A DNA stretch of 64,000 nucleotides from Desulfoferrobacter suflitae (GCF_022603395.1 NZ_JAIBKA010000001.1:310001-374000); one strand, 5' to 3'. Positions 35,974-45,305 are shown, counted from the first letter of the stretch. Translations and numbers: made by a program. The notes: generated from the sequence alone by a model not told the origin.

Positions 35974-36490
35974 GATCCGCCCACCTCGCTATTTTTTCAA
36001 CCACTGTCGCGGCATCCAGTTTGCCCGCCACCTCTCCGTCAAACACCGCGGCCGGAGCCAAACCACACGAACCAAGACAGCGCGCCGTCAGGAGCGACAC
36101 TTTGCCGTCCGGTGTGGTCTCTCCCGGGCTGATTCCAAAACCTTCATGGATGCTGTCCAGAATGGCGGTAGAGCCCCCGATGTAACAGGCGGTTCCCATG
36201 CAAACTACACAGGTGTGGTCGCCTGGCGGCTTGAGGGTGAAATAGTGATAAAAGGTCGCCACCGCGTAAACCCGGCTGAGTGGTACCGTGAGTTCGCGCG
36301 CCACGTACTGCATGGCATCCAGGTCAATGTATCCAAACGATTCCTGCACCGCATGCAGCGTCTCGATGAGGGCGTCGGGCTGATTGCCGTTGAGCCGTAT
36401 GGTGCGATTGACCGACCGCCAGCGCCGGTCCTGCGACTGCTTAGGGTTAGTTTGCACCGATTGAGAAGCATCCGCCGCTGTCTGAGTCAT
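35957..36490 (-). CDS. hoxE: NAD-reducing hydrogenase subunit HoxE
   Basis: A 177-residue NuoE-like protein with a thioredoxin-fold [2Fe-2S] cluster; the four Cys are in CMGTACY and [12 protein letters not shown] 36490 follows GGAGAGGGA. HoxE is the first gene of the operon and may accept electrons from other carriers as well as from HoxF. The upstream 268-bp spacer is shared with the divergent CoADR-like gene and should hold promoters for both. Confidence 0.95.
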   Translation of the reverse strand: MTQTAADASQSVQTNPKQSQDRRWRSVNRTIRLNGNQPDALIETLHAVQESFGYIDLDAMQYVARELTVPLSRVYAVATFYHYFTLKPPGDHTCVVCMGTACYIGGSTAILDSIHEGFGISPGETTPDGKVSLLTARCLGSCGLAPAAVFDGEVAGKLDAATVVEKIARWADHDSES

Positions 36491-36570
36491 AGGTCCCTCT
36501 CCGGCATGGCGTTTCCAAAGTGTTTCAGTGGTTGGGTGAGTAAAGTTATACGTGACTGTTGGTATGGCGA

Positions 36571-36599
36571 ATTATATAAGGATAATGGTTAACATGCTA
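36571..36599 (-). promoter_or_regulatory. Candidate hox promoter
   Basis: Reading the minus strand, a perfect TATAAT (36571-36576) lies 80 bp before hoxE. The -35 position 17 nt upstream (36594-36599, TAGCAT) matches poorly, so an activator or another sigma factor may be needed. Confidence 0.3.
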
Positions 36600-36758
36600 C
36601 CAAAAACGGTGCGGGGAGGATTCACCTGTTCAAGGATAGCTCTCCCGCTGCCTGGCATTGGCTCGATCAATCGGCGGTTGTTTGTTACAGAGCGGACGAG
36701 GTTTGAGACAGCCCCTGGTTGGTAAAGTGATCCATCGACGTGACGACAAGAGGTGATC

Positions 36759-38441
36759 ATGCCCAAGAAAAAACGCATTCTCATCGTGGGTGGGGTGGCC
36801 GGCGGCGCATCCTGTGCGGCACGTGCCAGAAGACTTTCAGAAGAGGCCGAAATCGTGATCTTTGACCGCGGCAGTCATGTATCCTTTGCCAACTGCGGTC
36901 TTCCCTATTACGTGGGCAATGTGATCAGGAGAGAAGAGGCGCTTCTTGTGGCCACTCCCGAATTGTTCAAGGATTGGTTCAACATCGAGGTGAGACTTGA
37001 GTCGGAGGTTTTAAGTATTGCCAGAGACCGTCAGGAAATTGAAGTGCGCAATCTCCAGGAGGGCCGAACCTACCGTGAAAGATACGACGCACTGGTGCTC
37101 TCACCCGGAGCGGCGCCCATCAAACCACCGCTGGCGGGCATTGATCTGCCCGGCATTTTTACCGTCAGAACCATTCCGGATAGTCGGCGCATAAAGGAGT
37201 GGATAATCGACAAGAAGGCTGCCAGCGCCGTCGTTGTCGGCGGCGGCTTCATCGGCCTGGAGATGGCTGAAAACCTGGTCAACCTCGGATTGTCGGTCAC
37301 CATCGTGGAGATGCAACCACAGGTTATGCCGCTCTATGACCCGGAAATGCTGACCCCGGTACACAAACACCTGGTCCGCAAAGGGGTAAAACTCCACCTG
37401 AGCGAAACGGTAGCGGGATTCGAAGCAAACGGTGACCGCCTGACCGTTCAACTCAAATCCGGAGGCCAGGAATGTGCCGACCTGGCCATTCTGTCCGTCG
37501 GCGTGCGGCCCGAAACCGGGCTGGCCAGGAATGCCGGCCTGGAGATTGGCAAAACCGGCGGCATCCGGGTTGATGAACAGATGCACACAAGCGATGCGCA
37601 CATCTGGGCCGTCGGTGATGCCGTCGAAGTCAGGGATGCGGTCACCGGGCTCCCGACCCTGGTGCCGCTGGCCGGCCCGGCAAACCGCCAGGGACGTATC
37701 GCCGCCGATGTGATATTCGGGCGTAACTCACGATTCCGCGGCGTTCAGGGGACATCGGCCGTAGTGGTCTTCGGACTGACCATCGCGTCCACCGGCCCGA
37801 GCGAAAAGACCCTCCGGCGTCTCGGCTTATGGGATGATTTGAGGTGCGAAAAGATCTACCTTCATCCCAACCAGCATGCCTCCTACTTTCCGGGTGCGAA
37901 GATGATGACCATGAAGCTCATCTTCACCGGGGACGACGGGCGCATCATAGGGGCCCAGGCGGTCGGCGAAGCAGGCGTGGAAAAGCGCATCGATGTGCTG
38001 GCCTTTGCCATCCAGAAAGAATCAACAGTCTTCGACCTCGAAGAAGCCGAACTGTGTTATTGCCCTCAGTCGGGATCGGCAAAAGACGCCGTCAATTTTG
38101 CCGGAATGATTGCCGCAAACGTGCTTCGCCACGATGCTCACATCGTCCATTGCGACGACTTGGCGAGCAGGGACTTTTTGCTCCTGGATGTGCGCGACCC
38201 GGCGGAGTTCAGAAGAGGCCACCTCGAGGGAGCCGTCAATATCCCCCTCAAAGAACTTCGAAACAGGCTTGATGAACTGCCGAAGAACCGAGAAATTTTG
38301 ACGTACTGCCTGATCGGGCAACGCTCCTACTACGCCGATCGCATGCTGACAGAACACGGATTCAAGGCAACGAACATCAGCGGCGGTTACCTGCTACAGA
38401 CTTTTCATAAGGAAAGTCGCCCCGGAGCCCCCTCAAAATGA
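36759..38441 (+). CDS. CoA-disulfide reductase-like flavoprotein with C-terminal rhodanese domain
   Basis: A 560-residue fusion. The FAD/NAD(P)-dependent part has GGVAGGASCAARAR for FAD, the single redox Cys in SFANCGLPYY and a second nucleotide site VVVGGGFIGLEMAENL. From residue ~465 a rhodanese domain (LLLDVRDPAEFRRGHLEGA) carries its active-site Cys in YCLIGQRSYY. Homologues reduce CoA disulfide, CoA persulfide, NADH-linked polysulfide or O2; the rhodanese fusion favours sulfur substrates. ATG 36759 follows AGAGG; a GTG 6 bp upstream is possible. Confidence 0.92.
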   Translation: MPKKKRILIVGGVAGGASCAARARRLSEEAEIVIFDRGSHVSFANCGLPYYVGNVIRREEALLVATPELFKDWFNIEVRLESEVLSIARDRQEIEVRNLQEGRTYRERYDALVLSPGAAPIKPPLAGIDLPGIFTVRTIPDSRRIKEWIIDKKAASAVVVGGGFIGLEMAENLVNLGLSVTIVEMQPQVMPLYDPEMLTPVHKHLVRKGVKLHLSETVAGFEANGDRLTVQLKSGGQECADLAILSVGVRPETGLARNAGLEIGKTGGIRVDEQMHTSDAHIWAVGDAVEVRDAVTGLPTLVPLAGPANRQGRIAADVIFGRNSRFRGVQGTSAVVVFGLTIASTGPSEKTLRRLGLWDDLRCEKIYLHPNQHASYFPGAKMMTMKLIFTGDDGRIIGAQAVGEAGVEKRIDVLAFAIQKESTVFDLEEAELCYCPQSGSAKDAVNFAGMIAANVLRHDAHIVHCDDLASRDFLLLDVRDPAEFRRGHLEGAVNIPLKELRNRLDELPKNREILTYCLIGQRSYYADRMLTEHGFKATNISGGYLLQTFHKESRPGAPSK

Positions 38442-38577
38442 ATGCCGGGGGCCTTTGACCTATCTCGCCATGGCCTCCGCTTGCGGGGGACAAGGAGCCA
38501 AGAGCCTCATTGTAGTGACAGACGGGGACGTCATGGCCCAGCAACATGGAGAGGTTATTAAAAAGAGATTATAAGAC

Positions 38578-39534
38578 ATGGACTATTTTAAGGAATTCGC
38601 GCCGAATTTTTATTCGGCCGCTCCCGTGGACAGGCTGTGGCACCGGCGAGCGGATCAGGAATGGTTGGAGGCCGCCCTGCGCAACCCGCACACTCGCTTC
38701 CTCCCTGTGTGGCAGGCGAAAAATCTCGTGACGCCGGACCAGGAGCCTCACCCGCTTGAACTCACTGCTGCACAGGTTGCCAATGCCGTTTGCGATACGG
38801 GCACATTGGTACTGCTTGGAGACTGGAACAATCGGATTTACTTTGCGGTCGACTTGGCAACCAACGGTTCGACTGCTCCTGCAAGGTTTGCCGAGCTCGG
38901 ACGATTTCGCGATCTGAGAGTCCTGGGCCCCTTGCTGGATCACCGTGAAGCGGCGCTGCTCGCTTATGCAAGAGCCATCACCTATTGGCATGGGCAGAAT
39001 CGATTCTGCGGAACATGCGGCGCCGCAACCAAGAGCGCTCACGCCGGGCACATGAGGACCTGCACGAACGAAGGGTGCGCCAAAGAGCACTTTCCCAGGA
39101 CCGATCCGGCCATTATCGTCCTCATTACTTGCGGCGCGAGCTGTTTGCTTGGCCGCCAGCCCCAGTGGCCGGAAAAGATGTATTCCACCATCGCCGGCTT
39201 TGTGGAACCGGGCGAAAGCCTGGAAGACGCCGTCATGCGCGAGGCATCTGAAGAGACCGGCATTCACATCAAGCAATTATGCTATCGGTCTTCCCAGCCG
39301 TGGCCGTTTCCTTGCTCGATAATGCTGGGGTTTAGAGCCGAAGCGGCCAATCACGAAATTCAGCTGAAAGACCAGGAATTGGAGGATGCCCGCTGGTTCT
39401 CGCGAGATGAAATCGAAACGGCACTGCGCGGGGGACATCTACGCCTGCCCACTGCCGTCTCCATCGCCTACCGCCTCATTGAAGAATGGTTTAATGAAGA
39501 ACACTCCGAGGGTCTTCACAGCCTATTGCGGTGA
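38578..39534 (+). CDS. nudC: NADH pyrophosphatase / RNA de-NADding hydrolase NudC
   Basis: A 318-residue Nudix enzyme. The zinc ribbon is CGTCG and, later, C-x4-C (residues ~142-163), the Nudix box is GFVEPGESLEDAVMREASEE (then TG), and the NADH-specific SQPWPFPCS block follows. It cleaves NAD(H) to NMN(H) and AMP and removes NAD caps from RNA. ATG 38578 has only a weak AAGAGA upstream. Its position near NAD-linked hox and CoADR genes fits nicotinamide turnover, but operon membership is unclear (136-bp gap). Confidence 0.95.
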   Translation: MDYFKEFAPNFYSAAPVDRLWHRRADQEWLEAALRNPHTRFLPVWQAKNLVTPDQEPHPLELTAAQVANAVCDTGTLVLLGDWNNRIYFAVDLATNGSTAPARFAELGRFRDLRVLGPLLDHREAALLAYARAITYWHGQNRFCGTCGAATKSAHAGHMRTCTNEGCAKEHFPRTDPAIIVLITCGASCLLGRQPQWPEKMYSTIAGFVEPGESLEDAVMREASEETGIHIKQLCYRSSQPWPFPCSIMLGFRAEAANHEIQLKDQELEDARWFSRDEIETALRGGHLRLPTAVSIAYRLIEEWFNEEHSEGLHSLLR

Positions 39535-39575
39535 AGCCGCGAGGAATTTGCCAGAGAACTGCCTCTGCTTCGAAT

Positions 39576-39665
39576 GAGAGGGATAGGGTGAGGAGTGATC
39601 GGATAGACCGGTTGCTCACCCGCCATCACCCCGACCCTCTCCCCCCGCGGTGAGAGAGGGGGGCG
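39576..39665. repeat. Dispersed palindromic repeat, copy 1
   Basis: A GC-rich segment in which GAGAGGGATAGGGTGA is partly complementary to TCACCCCGACCCTCTCC, followed by CCTCTC...GAGAGG. The 18-nt core TCACCCCGACCCTCTCCC (39626-39643) occurs again in reverse orientation at 45447-45464. Similar GGGAGAGGGTCGGGGTGA repeats are common between genes in many proteobacteria. Confidence 0.65.
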
Positions 39666-39722
39666 TCCCCCGAGCAGCGCGGGGCTATATGTGGATAACT
39701 GTCAGCCCATGGGAGCCGTCAG

Positions 39723-41477
39723 GTGTTTAGAATTCGAAGAATTTTCGATGCAATCATGCCCGGCAATCGCGAGATTGTCAGACAGGTTCAACAAATATTG
39801 AGAGAGCAGCTGCCGGAGCTGAACCCGGCCGACATCGACAAGATTCCGGAACAGCTTCGGAATCCTCTCAAGCACCGCTTCCAGTCCATCCTGTACACGG
39901 CCGAAGGGTTCAAACGAACCGTCAAAGGGTTTGCCCTCCTGTCCTATGAACCAAACCTGCATTTCTGTTTCCTCGATTACATCTCCGCCGCCAGGCTGGC
40001 AACGGGCGCCGGGGTAGGCGGCGCCCTGTATGCCAGGATACGGGAAGAGGCAAATTCTTTGAACGCCATCGGCATTTTCTTTGAGTGTTTGCCTGACGAC
40101 CCAAGACTCTGCCGAGACCCAGAGGTACTCAACTACAACAAGGCGCGACTGCAGTTCTATGAAAAATTCGGGGCTCGACCCATCATCCACACCGCCTACG
40201 AAACTCCCGTCAAGCCCGGAGGCGACAACCCTCCCTATTTGGTTTTCGACGGGCTGGGCCAGAACAGGCCGCTGAGGAAGGAAGACGCCCAGGCTATCGT
40301 GCGTGCAATTCTGGAACGTAAATACAAACACCTTTGCCCAAAATCATACGTCGACATGGTGGTGGATTCCTTCAGGGATGATCCCGTGCTTTTGCGAGAA
40401 CCCCGCTACGTCAGGAGAGAAAAGTCGCGAGCGATCCCTGCTGTCAGCGGAAAGTTGCGCAAGATAGCTCTGGTCGTGCATGACAAACACACCATCCATC
40501 ATGTGCATGAAAGGGGTTACGTTGAATCGCCGGTCCGCATCAAATCCATATTGAAGGAGCTCGAGTCCATTCATCATATCTTTGAAAAAATTTTACCTCG
40601 TGAGTTCTCGGAAAAATACCTCAAAACAGTGCACATGAGCAGTTATATCGAATACTTCAAGCGCGTCTGCAAGAAGTTGGAAGTCGGCAGGTCCGTCTAC
40701 CCATACGTTTTCCCCATCCGCAACGCCGCCAGGCCTCCCAAAGAGCTGGTGGTGCGAGCCGGCTATTACTGCATTGATACCTTTACCCCTTTGAATGCCA
40801 ATGCGTTTCAAGCGGCCAAAAGAGCTGTCGACTGCACGTTGACCGCCGCCGAACAACTGCTGGAAGGCTACCGGCTGGCCTACGCTTTGATCAGACCGCC
40901 CGGCCACCATGCCGAAAATCGCGCCTTCGGAGGCTTCTGCTATTTCAACAACGCGGCTATTGCGGCGCAGTTCCTCTGCCAATATGGCAAGATTGCCATA
41001 CTCGACATCGACTATCATCACGGCAACGGTCAGCAGCAGATTTTTTACGAACGAAACGATGTCCTGACGGTTTCGATTCACGGGCATCCGCACTTCGCCT
41101 ATCCCTATTTCAGCGGCTTTGAGGACGAGACCGGCCAGGGGCTGGGCAAAGGGTACAACATCAACTATCCTCTGGCAGAAACCATTGACGGCGAGCACCA
41201 TCGGCGCCCGCTGGAAAAGGCGGTCAAGAAAATAGCGGCTTTTGCTCCTTCTTACTTGATCGTATGTTTTGGACTGGACACCGCAAAAGGAGACCCGACC
41301 GGCACCTGGAGCCTCGTCGCCAGGGATTACGACAAGCTGGGGACAATCATCGGGCAGATGCAGCTGCCCACTCTGGTGGTGCAGGAGGGGGGATATAACA
41401 ATCGGGTCATCGGGGTGAACGCCCGGCACTTTTTCCTCGGCTTGTGGTCCGGCCGGTTCGAGCAGCGAAAACGATGA
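39723..41477 (+). CDS. GNAT acetyltransferase-histone deacetylase fusion protein
   Basis: A 584-residue two-domain protein. Residues ~30-190 look like a GNAT acyltransferase (LHFCFLDYISAARLATGAGV followed by GGALYARIREEA). Residues ~235-575 are an arginase-fold deacetylase: RPPGHHA with the catalytic His pair, zinc ligands in DIDYHHGNG and LDTAKGDPTG, and the catalytic Tyr in QEGGYN. All zinc-enzyme residues are present, so it should remove acetyl groups from proteins, polyamines or small molecules. GTG 39723 follows GGGAG. Substrates are unknown; the GNAT part may be an inactive sensor. Confidence 0.88.
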   Translation: MFRIRRIFDAIMPGNREIVRQVQQILREQLPELNPADIDKIPEQLRNPLKHRFQSILYTAEGFKRTVKGFALLSYEPNLHFCFLDYISAARLATGAGVGGALYARIREEANSLNAIGIFFECLPDDPRLCRDPEVLNYNKARLQFYEKFGARPIIHTAYETPVKPGGDNPPYLVFDGLGQNRPLRKEDAQAIVRAILERKYKHLCPKSYVDMVVDSFRDDPVLLREPRYVRREKSRAIPAVSGKLRKIALVVHDKHTIHHVHERGYVESPVRIKSILKELESIHHIFEKILPREFSEKYLKTVHMSSYIEYFKRVCKKLEVGRSVYPYVFPIRNAARPPKELVVRAGYYCIDTFTPLNANAFQAAKRAVDCTLTAAEQLLEGYRLAYALIRPPGHHAENRAFGGFCYFNNAAIAAQFLCQYGKIAILDIDYHHGNGQQQIFYERNDVLTVSIHGHPHFAYPYFSGFEDETGQGLGKGYNINYPLAETIDGEHHRRPLEKAVKKIAAFAPSYLIVCFGLDTAKGDPTGTWSLVARDYDKLGTIIGQMQLPTLVVQEGGYNNRVIGVNARHFFLGLWSGRFEQRKR

Positions 41478-41566
41478 CCATGGTTCCCGCGATCTTCACA
41501 AAAACATTGCATTTTCAGTGCTTCCATTGGTATAGTGTTTAAGAAAATGATTTCGGCTTTCAAGCA

Positions 41567-41635
41567 GGCTGGGTTGAGGTACGAAACTCATCAAAATGGG
41601 CGTTGAGTTTTGTCACGCGTGGCCCAACCTACGCC
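41567..41635. repeat. Imperfect palindromic repeat upstream of the amidase gene
   Basis: GGGTTGAGGTACGAAACTCA is mirrored by TGAGTTTTGT...GGCCCAACCTACG, with exact inner arms AAACTCA (41584-41590) and TGAGTTT (41604-41610). It resembles the dispersed GGTTGGGTTGAGGAACGAAACCCAA family of palindromes. This is pattern memory, not a search. Confidence 0.55.
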
Positions 41636-41675
41636 ATACCCTGATTCCATCCACCATGCAGATTCATGATGTGAC

Positions 41676-42536
41676 ATGGACCGAAGCAGCCCCGCCGGCA
41701 AGAATGATCGAAGGCAGTTCCTGTTTCATATGCTCAAGGGAACCGCGCTTTTGCTGCTGCAGGGATGCAGCGGCCTGGCGAACCGGACATTGGACTACCT
41801 CCCGCCACACGCCTATCTTCCCTCCCGCCGCGCCATCGAAACGGCAGCCGCGGTGCAAACGGATCTCCCGAAAGAAACCTGTGTAACGCACGAAGTGGCT
41901 CCAATGGAGACTGTTCCCAGGCTCGCCCAGATGTATGGGGTGACCGAACGGGAGCTCACAGAGGCCAACCGACTGAAGCCCGGAGAAGCTTTGCAGCCGG
42001 GGCAGAAACTCATCATTCCTCACCCTGCTCGCTACAAGAATATCGTGCCGGTTTATGAGAATGACCGCTGGCAATACATCGTTATCCATCATACCGCCGG
42101 GAAGACGGGGAAAGCGCTGCTGGTTGACCGAATCCATCGCGAAAGAGGGTTTGACGAGGGGTTGGGCTACCATTTTCTGGTTGACAATGGTTCTCTTGGA
42201 AAAGGCGATGGGCAGCTGGAAGCGGCGCCGCGCTGGATCCGACAGGACGAGGGAGCGCACTGCAAGGCTTCAAACATGAACGTCAGAAGCATCGGCATTG
42301 GTCTGGTGGGCAACTTCAACGACCAAAAACCCTCGGCTGCACAAATGAACACTCTCATACAGCTGGTTGCCCTGCTGGCAATCCATTACCAGATTCCCGC
42401 ATGCAACGTACTGGGGCACTGCATGGTGCCGGGCGCAAAAACCGACTGCCCCGGTCATCGATTTCCCTGGCAACGGTTCCAGCTCAGCCTGCAGCAGGTC
42501 ATGCCGGCTTCTTCGATGCTGGCAAGATCCCGATAA
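41676..42536 (+). CDS. LysM-N-acetylmuramoyl-L-alanine amidase lipoprotein
   Basis: A 286-residue cell-wall hydrolase. The N-terminus has a twin-arginine-like NDRRQFLF and a lipobox LLLQGCSG (Cys near residue 31), so it is probably an exported lipoprotein. A LysM domain (HEVAPMETVPRLAQMYGVT, then LQPGQKLIIP) spans ~70-115 and an amidase_2 domain follows, with zinc ligands suggested by IVIHHTAG, NVLGHC and TDCPGH. It would cut the peptide stem from muramic acid. No good ribosome-binding site precedes ATG 41676. The gene is flanked on both sides by palindromic repeats. Confidence 0.85.
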   Translation: MDRSSPAGKNDRRQFLFHMLKGTALLLLQGCSGLANRTLDYLPPHAYLPSRRAIETAAAVQTDLPKETCVTHEVAPMETVPRLAQMYGVTERELTEANRLKPGEALQPGQKLIIPHPARYKNIVPVYENDRWQYIVIHHTAGKTGKALLVDRIHRERGFDEGLGYHFLVDNGSLGKGDGQLEAAPRWIRQDEGAHCKASNMNVRSIGIGLVGNFNDQKPSAAQMNTLIQLVALLAIHYQIPACNVLGHCMVPGAKTDCPGHRFPWQRFQLSLQQVMPASSMLARSR

Positions 42537-42597
42537 ATCCTCCTATCCTTCTATGCTTGTTAAGGAAAGCAACATGCATTTCTATGCCGGCAGTCAC

Positions 42598-42704
42598 TGA
42601 TGGGTTTCGTCACGCTCGGGCGTGACTCTATTCATCCTACATCAAAGTGGTTACGGGCAATGCCGGAATGCCGCAGGATGAGTAGAGCGAAACGAAACCC
42701 ATCA
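42598..42704. repeat. 107-bp palindromic repeat (TGATGGGTTTCG type)
   Basis: Exact 13-bp terminal arms TGATGGGTTTCGT (42598-42610) and ACGAAACCCATCA (42692-42704) enclose second arms CTCTATTCATCCT (42626-42638) and AGGATGAGTAGAG (42675-42687) that pair at 12 of 13 positions. The sequence matches the common proteobacterial GATGGGTTTCGCTNCGCTCTACCCATCCTACG repeat. The rest of the 409-bp gap (42537-42945) holds no recognised gene. Confidence 0.75.
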
Positions 42705-42945
42705 ACAAGGCCTGCAAACAATGAAACATCTCATGCTTGACCGGTAAAAATTGCGCTTCGGTCAATAACTTACAGGTGACGTTACGGATTTCGACTGAAG
42801 CTCACTCTTCCATCCTCTGCAAATAAGAAATTGATAAAAAGAGGTTTTTTTTGTACAAAAGCAGGGTTCTGGGCGGGCTGGTGCCTGCAGGATGAGAGAC
42901 TTCCGGATCTGACAGGAAAGCCGAACATGGGGTAAGCATTGCGGG

Positions 42946-43479
42946 ATGAAACGAGTTCCTTTTCAACAAGAAGAGATCGCCGTTCTGAGGAAGGCCATTG
43001 AAATCTCAGAGGAGCTCATCAGTGACTATTACAAGATTTCCACTTCCGAGTGGAAACGCTACCGTTACGATATTCAATCCCTGGCGGATCTGCAGGAAGA
43101 TGAAATCATCGACATTGCTTTTGCCCAGATTCGCCGTTATGTAAAGCACCCGCAGTCGAAACTGCGCGGCAGCGAAGTGGGGGATTATTTCAAGATTTGC
43201 CTGCAGGATCATGTCATTCGAAAAGCCGTGCAGCGGGACTGTCACATACAGATGCTGCCGCTTGCAGCGTACATTGTGACCCACGAGTTGATTCACGTCG
43301 TCCGTTTCGCCAAGTTCGTACAGCGCTTCCACAGCACAAAGGCCGAACAGGAGGTCGAAGAGGCGAGGGTCCATGCCTTGACTCAACAACTGCTGGAGGG
43401 ACGTAAGCTAGAAGGAATGCCGGAAGTGTTGGACGCGTTCAGGGACTGCCGTGCCATGGAGACATTCCGTGCCATCTAA
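42946..43479 (+). CDS. Uncharacterised HEXXH-containing protein
   Basis: A 177-residue cytoplasmic protein. I do not recognise the family, but it has a clear zincin-type motif THELIHVVRF near residue 122 and a downstream acidic helix QEVEEARVHAL that could give the third metal ligand. The region before it (residues 30-110) is mostly helical. No signal peptide is present. It is 41 bp upstream of gatC on the same strand and may share its operon. A metalloprotease role is a suggestion from the motif only; the ribosome-binding site is weak. Confidence 0.72.
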   Translation: MKRVPFQQEEIAVLRKAIEISEELISDYYKISTSEWKRYRYDIQSLADLQEDEIIDIAFAQIRRYVKHPQSKLRGSEVGDYFKICLQDHVIRKAVQRDCHIQMLPLAAYIVTHELIHVVRFAKFVQRFHSTKAEQEVEEARVHALTQQLLEGRKLEGMPEVLDAFRDCRAMETFRAI

Positions 43480-43520
43480 CGGCAACAGGATTTTTAGAAA
43501 GGAATGGGTTGTCCGCGATC

Positions 43521-43811
43521 ATGAGAGAGAAAATCACCCGAAGTGAAATTCGCCACGTTGCCAAACTGGCCAGGCTGGAATTGCAGGAGGAGGAAGAGAG
43601 GCTCATGACCGATCAAATGAACAACATTTTGTCCTACATGGACAAACTCAACGAGCTCGACACCTCCGCGGTCGCACCAACGACTCACGCCATTCGATTA
43701 CAGAATGTGTTCCGCAAGGACCAGGTTGAACCGTCACTGGAGCGTGAAGAAGTGCTGGCCAATGCTCCGCAAAGCGATGGAGCAAGCTTTGTTGTGCCCA
43801 AAGTTTTTTAG
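43521..43811 (+). CDS. gatC: Asp-tRNA(Asn)/Glu-tRNA(Gln) amidotransferase subunit C
   Basis: A 96-residue GatC with the family start ITRSEIRHVAKLARLEL and the later NVFRKDQVEPSL loop that wraps the GatA-GatB interface. ATG 43521 fits the family length, but the nearest Shine-Dalgarno (AAAGGA, 43498-43503) is better placed for TTG 43509, which would add four residues. It forms GatCAB, which amidates misacylated Glu-tRNA(Gln) or Asp-tRNA(Asn). gatA follows after 33 bp; gatB is not in the window. Confidence 0.93.
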   Translation: MREKITRSEIRHVAKLARLELQEEEERLMTDQMNNILSYMDKLNELDTSAVAPTTHAIRLQNVFRKDQVEPSLEREEVLANAPQSDGASFVVPKVF

Positions 43812-43844
43812 TGAGCGGCAAATCACATAAGAAAAGAGGTTTCT

Positions 43845-45305
43845 GTGGAAATATTTTCATTGACAATGCATGACCTGCATGAATTGTTGGTTCGCAGGGA
43901 ACTGAGTGTTACCGAAGCCGTCAGGAGCTTTCTGGAGCGCATCCAAACATTCAACGGCAAATTGAACGCCTACCTCACCGTGCTGGCGGAGCAGGCGTTG
44001 CAAGAGGCCGACCGGTTCGACAACGGCAAAAAAGATCTGACAGAATCCCCGCTCGCGGGTGTCCCTCTGGCCATTAAGGATGTCCTGTGCACGCGGGGTA
44101 TCCGTACTTCCTGCGGTTCAAGAATTCTCCAGCAGTTTGTCCCGCCTTTTGATGCAACGGCTGTCGAAGCACTGCACAGAGCCGGAGCGATTTTTCTTGG
44201 GAAAACCAACATGGACGAGTTCGCCATGGGTTCGTCCAACGAAAATTCCGCCTATGGCCCATGTCGCAACCCGTGGGACCTGGAACGGGTGCCCGGAGGG
44301 TCGAGCGGCGGTTCGGCTGCGGCGGTTGCGGCGGATTTGTGTGCCGGCGCACTGGGTACCGATACGGGAGGATCAATTCGTCAGCCGGCATCATTTTGCG
44401 GCGTCGTTGGACTCAAACCCACCTACGGCCGAGTATCGCGCTTCGGTCTGGTGGCCTTCGCGTCTTCGTTGGACCAGATCGGCCCCATCACCAAGGATGT
44501 CGAAGACGCCGCCATTCTTCTGCAGGCGGTCGCCGGCTATGATCGACGCGATTCCACATCGGTGGATCGCCCGGTTCCCGATTACCGGGAAGCTCTCCGG
44601 ACCCCGATAGAAGGTCTCAAACTCGGCATTCCCCAGGAGTATTTCATTGACGGGATGAATCCGGACGTGGTGCAGGCGGTTCAGCGGGCCATCCAGACCT
44701 GCCGGGATTTAGGGGCAGAGATCGTTGACCTGTCACTGCCGCACACCGACTACGGCGTGGCCGCCTATTACATCATTGCGCCGGCTGAAGCCAGTTCCAA
44801 CCTGGCACGTTATGACGGGGTCAAATATGGCTTTCGTGTTCCCGACGCCAAAGATCTGATGGATATGTACTGTCAGAGCCGCGTGAACGGTTTCGGATTT
44901 GAAGTGAAACGGCGCATTATGCTGGGCACTTACGCTTTATCGGCGGGTTACTATGATGCCTATTACAGAAAAGCATCACAGGTGCGGAGCCTGATCAAAC
45001 AGGATTTTCTCGCAGCCTTCGAAAAATGTGATGCGCTGTTGGCGCCCGTTTCCCCTGTGCCGGCCTTCAAGATTGGTGAGAAGAGTGATGATCCGCTGCA
45101 AATGTATTTGAGCGATGTGTTTACCCTGCCCGCAAGTCTCGCCGGTGTTCCCGGAATTTCCGTACCTTGTGGTTTCACCGCGGAGCAGCTGCCCGTCGGT
45201 TTGCAGATCTTGGGACCTCATTTCCAGGAAGAACTCATCCTGCGGGTAGCATTTCACTACGAACAGGCGACCCGCGATCAAAGGCCAAAACCGGCCGTCC
45301 TGTGA
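43845..45305 (+). CDS. gatA: Asp-tRNA(Asn)/Glu-tRNA(Gln) amidotransferase subunit A
   Basis: A 486-residue amidase-signature enzyme. The catalytic triad is visible as K78 (PLAIKDVL), S153 ([11 protein letters not shown]) and S177 ([11 protein letters not shown]). It hydrolyses glutamine and channels ammonia to GatB. The start is GTG 43845, with AGAGG 7-8 nt before it. Because the next gene is on the opposite strand, the usual gatCAB order is broken here. Confidence 0.96.
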   Translation: MEIFSLTMHDLHELLVRRELSVTEAVRSFLERIQTFNGKLNAYLTVLAEQALQEADRFDNGKKDLTESPLAGVPLAIKDVLCTRGIRTSCGSRILQQFVPPFDATAVEALHRAGAIFLGKTNMDEFAMGSSNENSAYGPCRNPWDLERVPGGSSGGSAAAVAADLCAGALGTDTGGSIRQPASFCGVVGLKPTYGRVSRFGLVAFASSLDQIGPITKDVEDAAILLQAVAGYDRRDSTSVDRPVPDYREALRTPIEGLKLGIPQEYFIDGMNPDVVQAVQRAIQTCRDLGAEIVDLSLPHTDYGVAAYYIIAPAEASSNLARYDGVKYGFRVPDAKDLMDMYCQSRVNGFGFEVKRRIMLGTYALSAGYYDAYYRKASQVRSLIKQDFLAAFEKCDALLAPVSPVPAFKIGEKSDDPLQMYLSDVFTLPASLAGVPGISVPCGFTAEQLPVGLQILGPHFQEELILRVAFHYEQATRDQRPKPAVL

